A DNA stretch of 64,000 nt from Edolisoma coerulescens. Lineage: Eukaryota > Chordata > Aves > Passeriformes > Campephagidae. How positions within the stretch are numbered: the stretch's first letter is position 1; every line of letters begins with the position of its first letter. Positions 13,975-28,672 of this stretch are shown piece after piece. Made by a program: the position numbers and the translations under genes. The notes under the pieces are model-generated. The model was not told where the DNA came from, did not search any database, and worked only from the letters and a program-made list of their open reading frames with translations. Location of the stretch: NCBI GenBank assembly GCA_013397115.1, contig VWZW01001369.1, positions 1,534,527 through 1,598,526 on the forward strand, given 5' to 3'.

Positions 13975-16900
13975 GTGAGTTTTACACAGATGACACAGTT
14001 TTCTCTCATTTCTGCAGGTGAACTTCAAACAAGAACTTCAGATTTGTCAATTAATATTCAGAGAGCTTACATAGCAGATAGCAAGCTTACTTAATCTTCC
14101 AGAGGTGTTTGTTATAGTTACAGTGAAGAAAGCTTCTGTAAATAAGGGTTGGTCAGCGGGGTCTAAGTGATGAAGCTTGAAAGTGGATTTTCTTTCCTAT
14201 GCCAGAGCAGAAATATTTGTCTGAATTTTAGTAGCAAGGGCAGGGTGTTGTTTTACCCCGAATTATAAGTTATCCCTTATAAAAGTTGGAACTAATGACT
14301 CTTTTCACTTCTGGATTCATATGTGGATTTCAAGTTTTCTCTTCCCATTCAAGCAGCATACCAATTTTAATCCTGTTTAATATTTTATAAGAAAGGGGCT
14401 TCAATGCTGCAGAAAGAAATGGATTTTTCTTAAATATTGTCTTATACCAGCTCCACATTATTAATTCAGAGAACATTTGCAGCTGTCAGAACTGTTCTTC
14501 AGCTTTGATATAGGAAAATTTTATATCCCCTCTAAATCTGCAACACAAACTGTCACTCAGACTGCAGGCCAAGTTTTTCAAGTCTGTTAAAACTTCATAA
14601 AATGATGCAATTAGTGGAAGATGAAAATTCTTTTTTAGAGGTAGCCTTTCTGAAGCTCCTAGATTTGTTAACAGCAATAATTTAGACTAGCATGAAGTAA
14701 CACTGTAACTACATACCAAAATAATGCAATAGTCATTGAGAAATCAAGCATCGCTGTGTTTTCTTGCTCCACATTGGAATTTTCTTATAAAAATATACGA
14801 AGCACTTTTCACATTTTTAGGGAGATGGTATGTTTTTTAATTACTTCTCTTAGTTACAGTCAGAAATGATAACCAGAGGAAAGTTCAAGTTTGTTTTGAG
14901 AAATTACTAACAAAGTGTGTAGCCTATACTAGTGGTTTATTCAGAGCAGGAGCTCACTTGGGAATGAATCTGCTGCCCTCCACCATGTATCATTCCCTGT
15001 CTCACATTGCAGAGCAGCTGGGAACATGCAGTCTTGGCTGCTCATGGGTGAAACAAAACAATCTCACAGCTAATTGCAATTAAGCTCACAGGACCAGACC
15101 AGAGCTACTCCAAAGTAAAAACCCCATCAGCGTGGGCATTGGATGCTCCCTATAAACCCAGTCCCTCAAAAATACAAACAGCAACTGAGATTTTTAGGCA
15201 GGGTAATTAAAATCTACATATTTTAAGGTCTCTTTCACTGCTCCCCAGTCTATTTTTATTTAAACCTGTTTATTTGGTAACTTCAAGATTTGAGCCAACA
15301 TTTCTTTCATTGTCATCTTGGCTGCTGAACTAGCAGAGTGGAACTGCAACATTTTCAATACCTTATTTTCTTTGGGACATTTCAGAGGCATTGGCATTTT
15401 GACTTTATTCTATTCAGATTTTAATGTATATTGACTTTGGGGTTCAAAAGCTGGGTTTTGGGAAGAAAAGGTAGGGACAGGTACTTAAATGTCACATTTG
15501 CATGCGTATTGCAGTTCAGATGTGGGGAGCTTTTTGTACTTGCATGTTCTAAAACAAAATACTGGGGTTTTTTTTTCCTCTTTTGATATCATTGTTTAGA
15601 ACCAGATACCCTCTTCTTTCTCAAAATTTCTCCAACATGTACTCCCCTTAGTGAGCGAACTTCCAGTAAAATACTCAGTAAATTCACTTACTAGATGTTT
15701 GTAGGCAGGGCTGTGAGAAATGGGTGCGCTCCCAAATGTCCTCATGAGCCCTTCCTGGGCTCCTGGTAGCCCTCTCCTCCCAGCTGTGGAGGTCTGGGCA
15801 GGGTGGTGGGACTGTGCCAGCAGCGGGCGGCAGCTCAGGTAAGCACTGGTTACACCGGTGCTTCTTGGAAACAGGGGAAGAGTGGGAATAGCTGCCAGCA
15901 AAAGCATTAATTAGAGGACTGACAAAGCTTCCTCCCAACTTCATAGTGACTACTGAGTACAGCCCTGAACGCACAATTGCAAAGGTGACTTTAAGCTAAT
16001 TTTTTTACTTTACTAAACTGTCTCTCCGGGTGGAGTTACCAGAGAAATGCTCTACCTTTGGTGGTGGCAGTGTGCTGGAGACAGGCTCAGGCTATCTGGC
16101 TCGGGACTGCTCTTCTGATGCTTGGCTGAGCTGCCCTGTTTGTTGTGCTGGCAGAGTAACACAGATCAGCCTGGCTCAGCAGCAAGGCTAGGTCTAACCT
16201 TCCACTGAGAGATGCAGTTCCCATGACTAGCTTAGGAAAACCTGAGTTTAAGATTAAATCAGGAGTGAGGACAGGTTCTTAGCTCTGGATGATTTTCCTA
16301 AGTGTGCTTTTCCCAAGTGCAGCAGCCTCACCAGGACAAATAAGAATGTGCAGAAAAACCACTTCCATAAACAGTGCAATATCCCTAAAAAATGAGAATA
16401 TTAATAAATTTGATTTGAGTTCTGAAACTTAAACTGCTCAAGAGCTTCATATAACTTGGCACTTCAAAGGTGCTTAATTATAATAATCTGCTACAAACTG
16501 CCTGATCAAGGGTGAAAAGGCTCACCCATCCAATTCAGACAAGTTACAGCACCTGAGGACTGGGATAAAAGTGTTTTATGGCTGCCTGTCACTTTTAGTG
16601 ATGCCAACTATGTGAGCAAGTTTCTAGAGGCCTCTAGATAAACAAGCCTCAAGAGCTAAGAAATTAAGTGGAGAAGTTGATTGCCAAAGATCAAAACACT
16701 TTCTGGCATCATTAAAGCAGAGAATGTTTGACAAAGGATTTCTCTGGGGTGGTCCCATGCTATGATGACTGTGAGAGCAGGAAATATGTAAAAAGACATG
16801 AGTACTCACAACAAGTGGATAATTATGCAATAATCGTAATAACATAAAATGGTAATTCAATAAAGACAACGGGTTTATTCGGAAAACTCAGTTCCTTATT

Positions 16901-19900
16901 TTATATTGCATTTCCTTGCTGGAGATGCAAGAGAGGGTCACCCTGCAGGAGGGAATTATTTTGTCCAATTAGGCAATTATGAAAGCAGCATGACACTTTG
17001 TTTTGTACCGCCTGGCACCCTCTTCTTTGCTCTTCAGCTAAGTTTAGTAAGAAGCTTTCCATTTGTCTCTGTTCCAAATACCCACCTTTTCCTTCACTCC
17101 TTTCTTGCTTATTGCATGATCTTGACATGGAGAACCAAGAATGACTTCTGCCTTGCCCCCAGATATTTCACAGGGGTAGGAACATGAGATACACAGTGAC
17201 CTTGACTGAGACCCAGGAGCAAGTAGAAGACAGAAATCAGGGTGAGTTCCCTCTGAATGCTGCAGCCCCTGGCACACAGGGATTTGTAAGAGATGTTTTG
17301 TAAGGTTTCCTGTCCCCCTTGCAGTGTGCACAGGATAACTCTGGCTGCCCTGACAGCAACTTGGTGGCAGTGCTGTGCCCCAAGAGCAGTGCCTCAAGGC
17401 AGTACCCTGGCAGAGAGGTGTCATTTGTACCAACATCTCAGCTGGGAGACCAGCTAATGACTCACCGCAGTGCACACCCATCCCTGCTTGCCAGGCAGGA
17501 ATCACCAGCAGCAGCTTGGGCATCTGCAAAACCTGGGCTGAACTCAAAGGGAGCTTTGGTCAAAAAATAAAACCAAAAACAAACACTAGATCTTTCGATT
17601 TCTCAGTATAGGATGCTGCCCTGAACAGCTCTGTCAATTTTTTACTAATCCCATCGCTGGGTTTTTTTCTGTTTTAAAAGCATGTTTCTAAATTCAGGCT
17701 TCTCAGCAATTAATTTTCAAAGCCTGTAGCTTAAGGTTATTTTTTAAAGAGTTTTGAAATCAGTGGATCAGTAAGAAGGGGAACTTCTTCCATCTTGAGA
17801 AGAATTTAAAAGATTGCCTGATAAGAATTTTTCCGTGTTGAAAAATGCAACAGCATATAAAAATATCTATCTCACTCTCTTTTTTTTTCTTTTGTTTCTT
17901 GGGTTTTTTGGGGCTTTTTTGAGGAATAATTTCTTCTGAAAATATTGGTGTTTTTTCTGTCCTGGAAGCAGGCATGTCTCTGCAGATGCCACTCAAATTC
18001 AGTCAAGTGAGAGAGGAAAATGTTCAAGTCCACATAAAATAAAGAAAGGAAACCAAAAGGAGCAAGTAAATACAATTAGTACGCTTCACATCAAGTGAGT
18101 AAGGGAAATGATGAAGTTATCCACTGTATTGGATTGTCCAATCATATGTCTTTAAACATAGATTAATAAACTTCCTGTAAAAGCTTCTTGGCCCTTTTCC
18201 AGAAAGGTTGCAAATTTATTTGTTTTGGCAAGAAAACTTCATATTCATGCTCCATTTCCTTAAATCTTTCATCATATTCTCACTTCTCAGATTTCTAAGA
18301 GTGTAAGACAATCAAGAACATTGTCACTGCACCACTGCAGCCACCTCGCCCTTGTTTTTGTGAAAGGTGTGATGAAACAACTGGGCTTCATTTCCCCTCA
18401 TGTGCAACCTGGTCCAAAAGCAAGCAAACTGCAAATCAACAATTCTTTAGTGTAAATGGGAAGAGAGGCTTTTCATGCTCTCCTAGGGCTCATAATAAAT
18501 ATGGGACATGAACGCTTGCATTTTTAGTGTTTTGAAGGTCTGCTTTTGGTAGGTTGCTGGTGTAATTTTAGCTAATTCCAGTCTCAGTGCAAGGCACTGA
18601 TGACTGTCAGTAAAAGCCTCCCAAATAACATCCCCTGCCTTGATCTCCATTACTTTCAAAAGGCCGCAATGATGTAGGGTCAAAACTGAAGAGCCATTCC
18701 ACACTTGCTGCCATCTCTTTTGGTGGTACAGACATGCATTTGGGTGTGTGTACTTCACAAATTTCTAGGGTGTCCATTACTTTAGCTTGATTTCTGTAAG
18801 ATGTGAGATTTCTCTGCTCATGCCGAGGTGTGTGAGTGTCTCCCATTTATGTGTGTTCCCCAATCATTTTTCTAGTGACGATTTCAAACAAATACACCAG
18901 GAGGGCAGAGTGCTCTCTTCTTCTCACGTTGCATGAAAAAGGGCAGCTGAAGACCCCACAGAAGAGTCCTGAAAAATGAAAGACTGTAATGGGACTATAC
19001 AAATTTGAAATACCTAAAATCCAAGAGAAGAAATGTTATAGGAGTCACCTCCTGTGATTGGAAAGTTTCAATCAGCGCTTGTAATCAGCCAAGAAACACA
19101 AACCCCTAGGAAGCCAGGCTTCATTATTTCTAGTGTTATTTCTCTGTGAGATACAGCTACTTGTTAATGTCTCTAAATGGCAGATAAAAATGCTCAAAAG
19201 AATAGCTTCACAGTGAGGGAACGACTCGGCAGGAATCCAGGAGGTGCCTCTCCACACCTGGTGGATCTGCAAGCATGTCTTTCAAGGTCTCAGAACACCT
19301 CCTGGGCCAGCTGGGATAAACCCAGTGCCCTCGCACTGTAGGCAGGTCTCTCTCTCCCTCCCACTTGCTCACCTTCAGGTGTTTTAAGAAATATTTTCAT
19401 TCTTCTTGCAGTTGAATAGGCTGGATTAAAGCTTAATACCTACAAACCTCAGAATAGAACAACAGCCCTGAAGAGACCGAGGAAATTACTCAGGTTGTAG
19501 CTGGGTCTTACGTGTTTATGGGAGCAGCTGGAGGTGGTGAGATTTCCAGCCCTCTCAGTACTTTGCTATGATTTAGACAACATTAAGCACATCTATTTAG
19601 GACTATATTTCATCTGTTTGAAGAGCCTCCAGGCAGTTTTAGTGTACTCCTGATAAAAAGTGAAGATGTGGGAAATGCAATGTCCTCCATAGGAGGATTT
19701 ATTGTCTCAAACAATTATTTTTTATCAGCTTTGTCAAAACTTGGAGCCCAGGATTTTCTGCTGAGAAGAACAGCAGATATTCATTTGCATGAAAAAAAAT
19801 TCATGAATAATTTGTTGTAATACGTTTGTTGGAGCTATTCTGCTGTTTTCTTTATGTGTTTAAGTACTGGATTAATCATGGGAGAGTAGTTTAGCCACAT

Positions 19901-22859
19901 GCCTTTTAGTTTTAGGTGTATCAAGAAACAGAAAATGCAATTTATAATTTAGGGCAGATTTGGTTCCACAGCTGTCAGCTTATAAGAAACAGTATTTGTT
20001 ATAGAGTCTGTTCTTTCTCTCTCTGTGGGAATAGTAAAACGAAATTTTAAGTAAATGGGATTGCCTCAGAGTAGTGTGCACGTCTTTCTGAGGAGAATTT
20101 TTAAATCTCATTTCACCTGTTTTCCAACAGGATTACTGTACATTAAGCATGTGTGAAATACTTCATAAAGTATTCCAAAGATGCAGTACTACTTATGCAA
20201 GAAATAAAGTAATAATTTCTCTCTTTTTGTACTATATTTAATGGGCTACTATGTGCAATTTTACTGTATTAGGGCATTTTTGTCTAATATACACCTTTTG
20301 ATCATAGATTATGAGACAAAGCAGGATTCTTATTTACAAAAGAAACCCTGAAGCTGGGGATGACTTCTACTTGCCAGTAATGCAATAAACATTTAAGACA
20401 ATAATAAGAATTAACTCTATTCAAGAAAGAAACTGTTTACATTTGCAGAACTTGACAGTATGGGAAACTAAAAATTATTAGAGAAAAAAGTATAAATCCA
20501 AATAAACATAGGTGCTCATTTACTTATTTGGTTCACATTCACCATTCCCACACACAGGTATGTAGAATGTAAAGGAAAAAATGAGAAACAGAGGCTTGAT
20601 ATTAAAAAAATAAAGTAAATAAATAAATAATTAATCCTGGCCATGTCCACTGCCTTTGGCACCTTTGGTCATAGGCAGTGCTCTTTATTGCCACCGGCAT
20701 AAGTTCATGCCATTAGGAGGGTGTCAAAGCACCGTGGTTACCAGGAGTGCAGCCCAGCTGTGATTGAGAAGGATGTATGTTTATCAGGCAGGGAGGGATT
20801 AGGCGTGCACAGAGGCATCGGGAGAGCAAACCTGACTGAACCTGCTTGGTCTGTTCAAAAAGGTATGAGGAAGATCTGCAGGACATGAGACAAAGGTTTA
20901 TTTTCAGCATTTCAAGCTTAAATGCCAACTCAAGATCAGCTCACAGTAGCCCAGCAAAATCAAAATGAATAATCACATCAAGTCCAGCAGCGTTCAGGGC
21001 TTACCATCTGTAGTGATGGTGGGAATCTGTTTTCAAAAAGTTTTGAAGAGACACGCTCTGAACCTCTGTTGTTGAAATGAGTTGTCATGTGCTCAGCCCT
21101 GTCTGAGTGGTTCAAAGCAAGTTCCTGAATCTGTGAAAGGAACTGCATGCTTCCAGGTGCTTCCTGACCAGAGAGATACAGAACTTTGACTGAAAAAAGC
21201 CTCTGGCAGAGGCTTGAGGACTTATCTGTGTGGGTGCTGTGTGAGAAAGCTCAGTTGGTCTTTGCTGTAATGAAAACAAGAGGGACAGAAGCCAAAAAAA
21301 CAAAACAAAACAAACAAACAAACAAAAAACCAAAAACAAACAAAAAAACCCACCAAAAAATCCCCCCCACAAACAGCTAAATCCTCCGTGTTAAAAGAGC
21401 AGCGTGGTTACGGGGCGATGTAAGAAGTCATGTCTGCAGCTTAAAATGAGGGCATAGTCTGAACCCAAACCGCTTATCCCAGATGTCCCAGTTTCACCAT
21501 TGGACAAGCAGAGTTAAACATCACAGGTTAGTGACCCCAAGAGAAGAATTAATTTCTCCATGCAGCAAGGTACCATTAGAGTTCATCTGTGCAATGGACT
21601 CCATTTAATAAGCTCCCAACTGTCAATCCAAGAGTCTCTCCATCATTTTAGAAAAATAACCCTTCTGAAATATGGAGAAACAAGGTTTTTCTGGACAGGT
21701 GAACCTAGAAAACAGATTTCATACCCATATTCTACTACACAGAATTGCTGGAATATGCAGTCAATGCTGTTGTCATGACTTCTCTATAACCATATATGAA
21801 TTCACACATACGAATCTACACTCAGCATGCTCTATAATGAGCAAGATGTATTATGTCAGGACTTTTATTTGCCTACAGAATGCTGTACTAGAGCAAGGGC
21901 AAGCTGCTCCAGAGAGTCCATGCTCATCCTTAGCACTCTCTATTATTTGCATAGAGTAACAGAATCCTTGCTGTTATTTACATGGAAACAGCAGTAAAAA
22001 TAATTAGTTTACATAGAAAGAAGGTCTTTCATACTTCAGTTTTTTAAAGTCAAGGTCCCATATTTGTTGTGTGGATAATCCTTATGTCCACCTTTGGGAT
22101 TACAATTCTTACAATGAGCTTAAAAAGAAAAAAAAAAAGAGGAAAAACATAAATGGACCAGTGTCCTAAATCCTGGCACTAGTTGCTACAGTAGACAACA
22201 CCATAACCGACCACAACCTACTTATAAACCTTTCTTTTATATGGAAACGGGTTGAATTTCTTCGACCTTCTCTCTTGCCATAGTCCTTATATAATGCTTT
22301 GTCTTCTCAACTTTTGCCCTGAATTAAGAGATAAAAGAACATAATCCCAGCAGAAGATTGTGGAAAAAGAGAGGAAAATACCAAGGTTCTGTCACAGCTT
22401 GGAACCACCACAGGTGATCAAGAAACATCAAGTGGTCAAAAATGGATTTGTTCCCCTAGCAGGATAACAAGCAGAGTATACTAGACTCTGAAGGTGGGAA
22501 GGTGATGTTACATGCGAAGGACAATTTGAGAAGAAATTGAGGTCAGGAGATTGGCAGCTGCTTAAAGAAACTCTGTTAAAAGCAGAGATATAAAGATTGC
22601 AATGCAGAGCAAGGACTGCCATAAGAGAGCCATGCAGCTGGAGCTGTCAGTTCTTCTAAACTTCAAACTCAAATAACACACATAAACCAAAATCTGTGAA
22701 AAAGCATAGAATTGTGCTAATATGTTGATACGATTTGAAAAGCCACAGCACAAAAAGAAATATAATTAGTAAGGTACATATAGAATAACAAAAGGTTTCT
22801 TGCAAAAACATAAACTGTTAAAGAAAAATCAAGGAGGGAATTGATCCACCACTCAACTG
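13975..22859. other. non-coding, proposed part of STEAP4 intron 1
   Basis: If the first-exon proposal is right this is intronic; otherwise it is intergenic. No coding exon is evident. It contains a short (TAAA)n run near 20613-20631 and an A-rich (CAAA)n block near 21293. GC-richer unique patches occur around 15730-15860 and 17210-17530 with no recognisable product. Confidence 0.45.
21293..21368 (+). repeat. (CAAA)n-like A-rich low-complexity block
   Basis: This is a run of CAAA and CAAAA units with longer A-tracts, ending before a C-run. It may be the remnant A-rich tail of an old retroposon or a simple slippage repeat. I saw no recognisable body upstream. Confidence 0.75.
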
Positions 22860-24760
22860 AGAGAAAGCTATTGACTAATGACTCCAAGAAAGCCAACTCT
22901 GTAATGGCTCTTTCACTTTTTGTGCACTGGAAGGGTCAACCATGACAGAAGGGTTTACATCAGTAGCGAAGAGCTGGAAATTCTTGCTAAATGGCAGAAG
23001 AATGAGATTAGGCCATGCTAAGGTGAGTTAAATGGCCCAAGATCAGCGAGGCTGATGGAACTCATCTCACACTATTCAGATGATAACTGAAGCATTTCCA
23101 TGGTTGTAAATAACTATCTTTAAGAATTGTGTGGAAGAGCTAAGTTTTGAAAGACTGGAAAGGCAATAAAAGCTACCTTTAAATGTAAGAACAAAGAGGA
23201 AATGCAGAATTATGGCCCAATCCATTTAAATACAGCTCTCAAACAAACAGAGGAAGTAAATAGAAGATAAGAAAGAGACAGATGATAGGCACATGAATTA
23301 ATCAAGAATAACTCATTCCAAACGAACCCCATTATTTCTTATAAAAGGATAACAGGCCTTGTGAATCACAGAGGTGATAAAACTTGACATGAGCAAATTT
23401 TTTAGTATGGTAAATGTTAGAAAAAAAATTCAAAAGCAAACTACAAAAATGCAGTTTAGATTAAACTAATATGAAGTAGGGTTCTGTAGAACTAGCAAAA
23501 GAAACATTTTTCGTCTTTCAGTTAATCATTGTCAAAATAGAAGACTGCATTTACTGCAGTTATACAGGGGGTTTCTCCTGGCAAAACTCCTATTCCAGAA
23601 TTTCATTAAATGGCGTAGATGCCAGAATAGACACTCTACTCATTAAAGCTGACAATCTGACAAAGTTGAAAAGGGCTGCAAGCAAGTTAGAGGACAGCCT
23701 GGAAATCAGAATGATCTTGACAAATTGAAGCTACAGTTTGAAAAAGTATGGTGCTATTCGACAGGGACAAGTGCATGATACAGCTCTGAGTCAGAAAACA
23801 CCACAGAAATCAAGGATGGAGCAAGTGGTGTGGGAGAAGTCCAATTAAAGGATTGGGTGTAACAGGATGCATTTGCATTAGTATTTCAGTTCTGCTCAGA
23901 TGCAGAAGCAGATCATCACTTTTCAAGCTTTGCTTTACATTAAAGAGTGATCTTGGAACATATGAAACTAGATTCCTAGGCTCACAAAAGGTGAGCCACG
24001 AGATGTGTTTTAGACGGACCCAAATGCATTCAGCTGCTAGTAGGCATGCAGGCTGCAGTGCTAGACTAAAGTTAGTCCAAGGTGGAAATCTGACACATGG
24101 ATGGTGTGGAAATCATGAGCTCAGCACCAGCTGTTGCACTCCACATCTTGGTCCCTGTTGCCACACACTACTTGTTAAAGCACTCATCGCCTTAATGCAT
24201 CACAAGCTGACTATTGAATAAACTGTGCTGTGAATGAGACAAATGTGACAGCAGGATTACGTGTGGTCTGTGAGGGAACCGAAGCAATCCTTTTCTATCT
24301 GGCAAGATCTCTGTGAGAGTACTGCAGTCAGTTTTAGCACCACACTTTTAATTAACAGTTGGAGCAGTTTAGCCTAGAAAGATCAGAAGAAAGTCATGAG
24401 AAAGATCACCACTCTCAGAAATACAAGTTGCAGGAAAGCTGTGGAACTGTTTTATCTCTAGAAGAAAAGGGTGAAATGGTAACAGCTTTCATGTCCAACA
24501 AAGGCTGCTGCAAAGAGAAGGGGGATAAATTGACAGCTTTGACAGCTGTGTATACTGTGGGGGAGGCAATACAGATTGCTCATAGGAAAATCAGCCTAAT
24601 AAAATGGCTGAGAAAGCAGTAAGCAAGGAGCTTCAGCATCCACAACACAGGAAGGTCTCACAAACAGACAAGCATCTGTCAGACTTGGTTTAAACACAGT
24701 TCATTCTGCCGTAGAAAGGGAGATTGACTAGATAACCTCTTGAGACCACAACTAGAGCAA
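22860..24760 (+). mobile_element. old, degenerate CR1 LINE (3' part of ORF2 plus tail)
   Basis: Stretches match remembered CR1 segments in the correct order on the plus strand. A reverse-transcriptase-region piece around 23150-23230 comes first. An equivalent of the CR1 'expect last line of ORF2' region follows around 23620-23790. Next comes the 'vector to 3' end' segment at about 24290-24410. The segment at 24500-24530 (ggctgctgcaaagag...) follows, and the tail at about 24660-24755 contains attgactagataacctct. Reading frames are broken by many stops and indels, so it encodes nothing. The divergence suggests an ancient CR1 subfamily, predating the fresher CR1 copies at 47.9 and 54.5 kb. The 5' boundary is uncertain. 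Confidence 0.65.
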
Positions 24761-27700
24761 TTTGCTTTGTTCCTTTTTAAAATGTAAATAGTAAAATTAC
24801 TCTTTCCTGCTCCTTTCATCTTGTCTTTCTAAGTTTTGAATCATTCCACTGATCTCCCATCTGCATTTCATGTTACATCTTTCTGATATTTCCATTATCC
24901 ATCCCATCTCCAGCTTTCCACTTTTGGCATTGTGCTTCTTCTGTGGTATTGCTTCTACTAGGATATCCCTCCTTTTTCCCATGAGCAAAGCAATGTGCCT
25001 GTCTTAATTCAATTTCCTACATAATCAAGTATTTGCATATAACTGCTTAACTAAACGTTGTAGCTTCCTTCACTTCCCCTTAGTGTTTATGCAGTGGGGA
25101 AAATGGCAGTGTTGCAGGTGAATTCTTTTTTTTCTTTCACCATCTCCTTTTACCTTTACTGACCAAGTAAATGCAGAGATTACCAACATTTTCCTTAAAA
25201 TAGGATAACTCAGTGTACAAGAATACAACAACAATGCAGAGGAGAAAGAACATGGTTAATCATTGCAGAAGCTTACATGGAGTATCTTTCAAATAACAAA
25301 AGGCATTACTAGTGATCTAATGTTAGGGAGATGGATATAAGCAAAAATATTTTGTATGCATACAAATCTCTACGGCTTTTTCTCAGATGATATATAGCTA
25401 CATATGTAAAAGAACAGACAATGATTACTTCATGTTCCTTTGCTGGTATTTCTGCTTTCCTCTGGTGCTTTGAGAGCACCCAGCATAACCCATGCGCATG
25501 GAGCAGAGCTCCACTGCCACCGGCTGCTGAGCGATAGCCCAGCGTCAGCCTTTGGGCTTTTTACCAAACAAGCCTTGTGTCCTTTGTGATATATTTCTGC
25601 TTCCCATCTTTCACACTGATACATGACAAGAAAACACCTCACCCTGTAGAAAATTACTATCTTCTTACATTCCAGCTACTGCTGTCATGAATCTGGGGCT
25701 TTCCTTCTTTTGACTTTACAGCCACACGGTTGCCATGGGATGCTGCATTGTCTTCAAATACACACAGCAGTGCCAGGATATGTCTACACACTCTCTATAT
25801 GCTCATATCCTTTTGCCTGAATTAACCTCCAGATATTCATTGCCAAGCCTACAACCTTCTTCTAGTTCAATTAGAGCCAGCTGACGCAAAGACGTGTTGA
25901 AAGGAAGAAAAAGAAGGATTCTATGGAGAAAATTAACTTAATTGTTGTGTTTTTTAGAAGCAGGCATGGTCCAGAAAACCTGGAATTTAAAAGTAAACTT
26001 GCTTTGAATTACCTGTGATTTTCAGAAATAGCAGATGCACTATCAGTTTTAAAATATAATGCATTTGTTAAAAAGTTCATTGGTGAATAGTTTCTTTCTA
26101 ATATATAATGTGTGCTATCATAACAGCTATGGGCATCCTTACTAAGTAACTCTTAAAAAGAAAAGGTGAATTCTGCTTAATTTATTCAAGCAAATTGTCT
26201 CTCCTGTTAAAAATGGTATTAAGCTAAACTAGACCACGAGTAATAAAGAAAACCTTAACTCTCTTCAGCTTTCTATGCCTTGTACATTTCCTTTACATCT
26301 TATATAGCACTTCAAGAAACCGTATTTTGAAAAAAAAATATTCCTTCCATTAATTTTTCTTTTCATCTCCCTCTTTTTTTCTTCACTGGCAAAATGAGAT
26401 GTTCGGTATAAGTGAACAACGGAAATACTTTATAGACTTATTTCTTGGTGGTGGATCCATTTCTACATTAAATATTTTTGTAAGCCCAAACAAAACATAA
26501 CTTGACTGATCTACCAAATACAATACCTGATATCATCCATCTGAGTTTTGCTTTTTTTCCAGTCTTACTTTGGGGAGGAGAATGTTCACTCAGCAACAAC
26601 TTGAGGATTTCTTGGGGACAAATACAGATGTTTTGACCTGGATGATTGCATGTTACAAATAAGTTTTACTTTTTATTTTAGATAGGAGACTACTTCATTA
26701 AAAACTAAAATTAAGGAAAGAGATTTGAGTCTTATTGTGTTGGACCATTTATTAATATTACACACGCAACTCTTCTGTTCTTTTTGAAATACAGACTATC
26801 CCCAGAATGGAATTTGATAGCTTTACCCATATTAGAGCCTCGAGGGACATTAATAAAGCCTTCAGAGAATTATTTTCAAATATGTCAAAGGACTTTACCA
26901 CTTTATGCATGTGTCAGGGCACACAAATGTGCAACACACATTCAGAAGGGTCCCTTTGAGGATCTGTTTTCATGCTCAGTGCACTACTTGACAAAGTACA
27001 TGGGGTCCAGCTGCATAGAGCTGGGGTTAACACCCTGCTACACTGCAAAGCCTCCCGTGGGACACGTCCCAGCCACACAGATCCTCCAGCACACAGGTGC
27101 TCGTCCCTTCTCTGCCTGAATCCTCGCCCTCCTGAATGACCAGAAGCAACTGTCTTGGCACCTCTCTAAACCAGGGCTCCCACAGCTCAGTGCAAGAGTG
27201 CTGCTGGGCAGGCACCGATGCCAGCTGAGGGCTACGTAGCCACATACAGAAGTAGTCCAAGCCAAAATCTTCACATGTGATTCTCAGAATTTATGTGTCT
27301 ATCTGGCTAGCAAAGCATAGGTCACAGATGTTTGCATCCTTGACTCACAGCTCTTATCCTTAAGTCATGGCAGGTAGGGGGAAACTGAGGCTTGATTTTT
27401 TTCATTCACCAAACAAATGCAAGTTTTGGGTCAAATAATTTAAAATCACATCAGATTTTTAAAAAGCAAAAACTGTTCTGGCTAGAGAAAAATAAAAAAG
27501 AAAGTGAAGACATCATCTCAGTGTTTTCAAAAGGCAGTTTGTTTAAATTGCAGTATTCTAAATGGTGCTTCACAGAACAATGTAAGCAAAAGGTTCATAA
27601 ACAGCAGGAGTAAAGCAGTTGCTTTGGTTCTAGCTAACCATTTCATGGATTTCTTTCCTGCAAATTGGAAAATCTGTTATTCCCACAGCTCTAATTAAGG

Positions 27701-28671
27701 CAGTTAGTAAAAGACTTGAATCAAGGCTCCTGCAAATTAAATTGCTGCTCTAAGTACCAAATTGATGGACAGTCCAAGAGACAGGTGTCTCAGGGTCTTC
27801 TGTTGGATTTCTTAGGTTTTCTGTTCTGAGTTCACCTTTTGTTAAGGGAGAACAGTGGGTGGACCTACTGCAAGACCTTTGGAACAGACCTTTTTGATTC
27901 TGTATTTGTATCATGGGTCTCACTCTGCAAGTACAGAGCGAACATGCTGCTATTGCATGGATAATACATTAAAGACTTTGAAGTTGCCAGGTACAGTGAT
28001 AAAGGAAGAGAGATAAAACCTCAAAGAGAATTTTACTATGAGTAATATATAAATATCAAAAAATCTATTTTCAACATGAAATATTCAAGTCCACTGTCCA
28101 AATGCTTCATGGAACATTCTTCAGGAAATTGAAGAACAATAATAAAACAAACTAGAACTGACTACTTGCATTAAGGAAATACTGAGAAAAACAGTAAGGT
28201 TTATATCTACCTTTCTTTAATAACCCTTCTTAAAGTATTTTGAAAAAGACCTTCCTGTTTGTAATCTGATTAGAAACATACTCCTCCTCAATGCGTTTCT
28301 ATAGCATAAGTAAGCAGAAATTGCTCTGAGAAGTGTGCTACCCTTGCTCTCTCTGCTCCTGTTATTTTCCTCCTATTTTCTCTTTGAGAGGGGAAAACTG
28401 AAACAGTTCAGTTGGATGTTAAAATCCATAAAATGGATGGAAAAGAGGATGCCGTAAAAGATGGAGAACTGAATGTTCAGAATGGTTTTTTAAGAACTGT
28501 ACACAAATCTTCTGAGAGTGTGTTTCAGGAGAGTGTGCAGGAATCATATTAAAGGGCAAGAAGTTGCTAAGACGTTTATTTTGTACACCCAGAGTGAATA
28601 CAAGCCTTTCATTTTCAAGAGATTGATTTTTGCTTAGTTTGTTCCCATTACTTTTTTTTTTTTTTTTAACA
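24761..28671. other. non-coding upstream of STEAP4 first coding exon
   Basis: No gene was recognised. GC-richer unique patches occur at about 25470-25570 and 27030-27240. The last 20 bp (28651-28672) are a long T-tract plus AACAG forming the acceptor of the first STEAP4 coding exon. Confidence 0.5.
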
Positions 28672-28672
28672 G